Shown here: piece by piece, positions 60,541 through 64,000 of the stretch | Layout: every line of letters begins with the position of its first letter | Numbering within the stretch: position 1 is the first letter of the stretch | DNA from: Apostichopus japonicus | Lineage: Eukaryota; Echinodermata; Holothuroidea; Aspidochirotida; Stichopodidae | DNA: 64,000 nucleotides | Assembly (NCBI RefSeq): GCF_037975245.1 | Contig: NC_092579.1 | Location: 31,837,166-31,901,165, forward strand | Direction: 5' to 3' | Notes under the pieces: generated by a model | What the model saw: the letters and a program-made list of their open reading frames with translations, nothing else | What the model was told of the DNA's origin: nothing | Databases searched by the model: none | Position numbers and translations under genes: made by a program

Positions 60541-60642
60541 TGGGTAGGTGACAAGGACCCCAAGAGTGGTGATGCAGGCGCTATCACCGATCCACAACAG
60601 TTTGCAAGACAGGGACAAGGTCATAAGGAGTACAAGAAGAAG
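60541..60642 (+). CDS. Adducin homologue, post-neck exon
   Basis: A clean 34-codon exon lies after catttttcacag and ends AAG/GTTAAA. It encodes WVGDKDPKSGDAGAI then TDPQQFARQGQGHKEYKKK. It corresponds to the adducin segment between K-T-T-W and M-R-N-K, in which N-Q-F-V-P-L is replaced here by Q-Q-F-A-R-Q. Both ends are phase 0. The first Trp pairs with the KTK at the end of the previous exon, matching K-T-T-W in human alpha adducin. Confidence 0.82.
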
Positions 60643-60845
60643 GTTAAACTGTACGTTGATGACGTTATACACTGTTATTTCTAATTGATTGTTTTATTTT
60701 TGTTATTTGTCACCACTTTCTCCTTCCTCTCACTTCTTTCCCATTTTTTCGCCTTTCCCCTAATTCGGTCTTCCGAGGAGTGAATGATGTATCTGGTATG
60801 TTATAGAAAAAGTGGTAAAAAAAAAAGATAATGTAAAAGTGTATC

Positions 60846-60960
60846 AGTGGGTGTTGCCCTGGATTCGTTGAAGCGGACTCCGCACGTAGGTAGGGTTCTC
60901 CCCTTGGAGGGAGCGGACTCCCCATTTAGGGAGCCATTTCCACATGTAGGGAGGGTTCAC
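60846..60960. repeat. Imperfect short tandem repeat
   Basis: Three diverged copies of a motif like gcggactccgcacgtaggtag, spaced about 30-40 bp apart, within an adducin intron. Confidence 0.5.
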
Positions 60961-61492
60961 CCAAGAAAGTTTTTTAAGATGTGGTATTTACTACTTTTGT
61001 ATTTTTATGGTAGGTTGAAGCGGGTGGGTGTATATTTCCTCACGCCCCCGACCCCCTTCCCACCCAGGATCATTTTACACACAGCAGACCCTTAGCCAGC
61101 CTCAAAAATTTGCTGTGAGAACTTTAAACATTCTTAAATCTCTCCTCCTTAGTATCACTCTTCAATGTCCTCTTAGTGTTATGTTATGTGTCTTCTTAGT
61201 GCTATGTTATGTGTTCTGTCATTCTGACATCTTTGATAGATGTCCCAAAGAGTGTCTGCCGGTGAAGTTTCCGTAACCATATTACCCAGAAATGAAAATT
61301 TGATGAGGTCACACCTGCATCCAACAGAACGAGGCATTTAGCACTCATGCCACATGCTCCTTGCAGCTGGTGCCAGGACCGCGGTGGCAAAAGGCATGAA
61401 TTTTTAATGCCTCATCCTTAATGGCAGAGAGACTATGAATAGAAGTGTTATAATGTTACCAACGAGGATGTTGTCTACTCTTTGAATTTCAG

Positions 61493-61553
61493 ATTAGGCA
61501 AGAGCGTTTTGGGGATAAGACACACCCTGGACCCATCTCTGAAGTTCTGGCAG
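61493..61553 (+). CDS. Adducin homologue, exon starting the tail (IRQER)
   Basis: After gaatttcag the frame reads IRQERFGDKTHPGPISEVLA plus one base, with donor GCAG/GTATAA. It aligns with adducin I-R-E-Q-N-L-Q-D-I-K-T-A-G-P-Q-S-Q-V-L. It enters in phase 0, matching the preceding KEYKKK exon, and leaves in phase 1. The remaining tail, including the lysine-rich MARCKS-like end that binds calmodulin, is not found in the window and presumably lies to the right. Confidence 0.82.
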
Positions 61554-64000
61554 GTATAACTTATGGAGATGCTTGCAGAACACAGGTGCGTTGGAATTTT
61601 CCTTGTCTCTGGCCCCCCTACCTTCCATTCTTCTCCCCACCCCCCACCCCCTCTGCATTTATCTATTAAGTCCACATTCTTAAAGGATATCTCTTGTTTT
61701 AGATTATGAAGAGCAGAGCCACCCACCTATTTCTGTTTATAGATTGTTTATGATTTGCATACTAGTATAAAGTATACCGACTAAGTTCAGTAGTATGTCA
61801 GCTGATAAGGCTTTTTGTTTCATGGACAAGACCGTAATAAGTTGGTGTAGGGTTATATAGCAGTTGTACGGGTATGCTACTGTAGACAAGGACAGAATAA
61901 AGCGCCCTCGCTACCTGTTGTGTTCTAACACGTCTCATACCAGCACAACAGTGTCCTGTTTCATTGAAGCTTTTACACTGGTTCGAGAGTAAACCACTTG
62001 TATCAGCCCGATGACCCTCTAATAATATTGTAAACATTGATCAAGATCTAATAATATGGTAAAGTTTGATCAAGGTACCAGTTTACTTAAGAATAGAAAG
62101 TCTTTTTTTTTCTGTCTGTAGTTAGGTAATAGCTTGGCTGGCCTATCCCCCAATCCCAACACTTATTTTTATGTTATTTGATTAAGCATTATCTTGACCG
62201 CACCTACCAATGGGCTGCCAAAGACTTAAGTATCCTTGCTTAGAAAAATTGTAAAAATCTTCATCATTAATCCAAAACAAGCACTAAGTAATAGAAAGAG
62301 AGAAAATAAAAGGAAGGGGGGGGGGCAATTTTGTTTTATCAATGTGCCTGGTGTGACAGTCGTTAGGATACGATTCATGTGTACTTATTAAAGTGTGGTG
62401 AAAATGACGGATGGTCTCCACATTCCTGCCGTTAGGTTCTATGTAAGTAATATCAGTGAATGTACCACAAGAAAGTACATGAGCTACAGGGAAAAGTTGA
62501 GATATTAGCCCTCCTCCCACCACCCCTGCACTCCACCCAGTAAAATGTGTGAGTAAATTGACACTGAAGCTAGTAATTGGACATGCCACTGGAGTTGCAC
62601 TTCATGTTAAAATCAATAGGTTGAACAAACTTCCATTGATAAGATCGAATTAATTGATCAATCTCAACTTACTGAAGCCAGCTTACTCGGAAACAAATAT
62701 CTTTCAGTTATGGCTTGTTTTGATATTCTTCATTAATGATTACACAAAGTGATTGGTTTTAAGTGTAGAAATCATGTCACCTTTTATGTGAGTCATAAAT
62801 CAATGCTTTGCTTTACTTTTGTTGGTGAACTCGGTTTGATCAGTGCTGTTCTACCCAACCTCTACCCCCACCTATCCCCACCCCCCAAATTGCAGTTGTT
62901 TTCGGATTGGTTTGACTAGACACATGTTTGAAAGACTTGCCTGCAGCTTTTGTTTACTTTTCAATTGAGTGTTTTGTTTTGAATTTATTTTTGAAGTGAT
63001 ATTGTTTTCGTAAGCTTCACTTTCACCCTTTTTTGCATGAAAAAATGTTTTTATGGTAATGTGTGTATCTTTGCTGAACATCAGAAAGAAAAAAAATACA
63101 AGAAGATAATTTCATAATGAAACTATAGTTTAGAGAATTAATACCCAAGAGATTCTCAAAGAATATTATTTTAGATTTGCCAGATTTTCTGAAAGCATCG
63201 GTTCTGATCCTGCCAGACTCTATGTTTATTGTTCAGTTAAAGTAGCATTCAGCTTGAAAAATCTCAATAAAACACCAAACCATGTATTCCATATCAAATA
63301 CGAACATAATCGATGTGCAAATGATAGAAATTACACAAAGAGGAAGTTTTAACCTCCGACTATGTCCATATTAGCTGTTAGCGTTAGTCTTTACCATGTT
63401 TTTACTGTTTCTAGTTTTAGTGTTCGACTAACAAACAGTTTAAAACAAAAAAAATTTGGAAAAAAGTGCTCCTTTAATCTAAATTGCCTGCATGGAATAT
63501 AGCTCCACTTTTAGTCAAATTACAGTAGTGCATGTCACCTTTAAACCCTGTCATTCTTCAATCTCCTTAAACTAGATCCCCCAAAATTGCTTGACTTTCT
63601 CTCCAAACTACGATGTTGCCTCGACCAAAAAGAGGGGAGAAAGGAGAAACTGTTTTCTTTCTTAATTCAGCCATCTTTTTGGGCATTTGCTACAATGATG
63701 TGATTTTGCTGTGACGTTGTCACAACTTGTCACAACGTGTCACAAGTCTGTATTTACTCTGTCGTTGTCGTTGATGTTGTTGCAAGTTTTGGTTTCCTTC
63801 CCCACTCGGTCGACCAGGATGCGCCACTGTCGGATTCTCGTGACAGTATGTAACCAGGCCAACAGGAATAGGAAATAAATTTAATAACAAAACAAGGACA
63901 ATAGCGCATCTTGGGAATAAAAGCAACCGAAATATCATCATTTTGTCACGGTGGATTTATATTGCAGACTTGAGGTTTCTGTATTATCTATGAGGACATT
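61554..64000. other. No gene recognised
   Basis: Contains G and C runs (near 61621-61650 and 62318-62326) and AT-rich DNA. If the adducin gene continues, this is its next intron. No exon matching the variable tail region could be supported. Confidence 0.5.

Overview
The window looks like genomic DNA of a marine invertebrate, most probably an echinoderm or a related deuterostome. This is an inference. It rests on spliced exons with GT/AG borders, several non-LTR retrotransposon families, a TTAA-flanked MITE with GGCCCGGTCACACTA ends, hAT-like and Mutator-like debris, and an intron-split integrase-like gene of a kind seen in invertebrate deuterostomes and fish. Nothing looks prokaryotic, and no conventional tRNA or rRNA gene was recognised.

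Region 1 (1-28935) is one uninterrupted head-to-tail satellite of about 186 monomers, mostly 155 or 156 bp. On the minus strand every typical monomer reads like a small RNA polymerase III gene: an A box (TGGCGCGGTTGG), a B box (GGCTCGAGACC), a tRNA-like 81-nt body whose ends can pair, and a TTTT run six bases past the body. The array therefore appears to be an amplified tRNA-derived SINE head. Larger blocks of monomers are themselves duplicated at several periods (about 0.93, 1.24, 1.55, 3.87, 5.74 and 6.05 kb). The right-hand monomers decay toward unique sequence, and the left edge lies outside the window.

Region 2 (28936-35200) is AT-rich intergenic DNA with two LINE 3' ends in opposite orientation, a long TA microsatellite, a pyrimidine tract, a LINE fragment of possible L1/Tx1 type, and a TTAA MITE sitting between two copies of a duplicated segment.

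Region 3 (35200-44200, plus strand) holds decayed spliced exons of a retroelement-type integrase, followed by exons resembling cysteine proteases of the Ulp1 or USP kind. A LINE 3' end lies in one intron. Stops and frameshifts suggest a pseudogene or a dying domesticated transposon gene.

Region 4 (45000-51240, minus strand) is retroelement-rich: a LINE reverse-transcriptase tail, a Mutator-like transposase fragment, and one nearly full-length but frame-disrupted LINE with zinc-knuckle ORF1, endonuclease, reverse transcriptase and a 3' stem-loop.

Region 5 (53300-61553, plus strand) contains exons of an adducin homologue: the end of the aldolase-II-like head, the neck, and the start of the tail. 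One in-frame stop, one frameshift and one missing splice donor are visible. Its introns carry a foldback element, TA repeats and a hAT-like element. The last 2.4 kb shows no recognisable gene.
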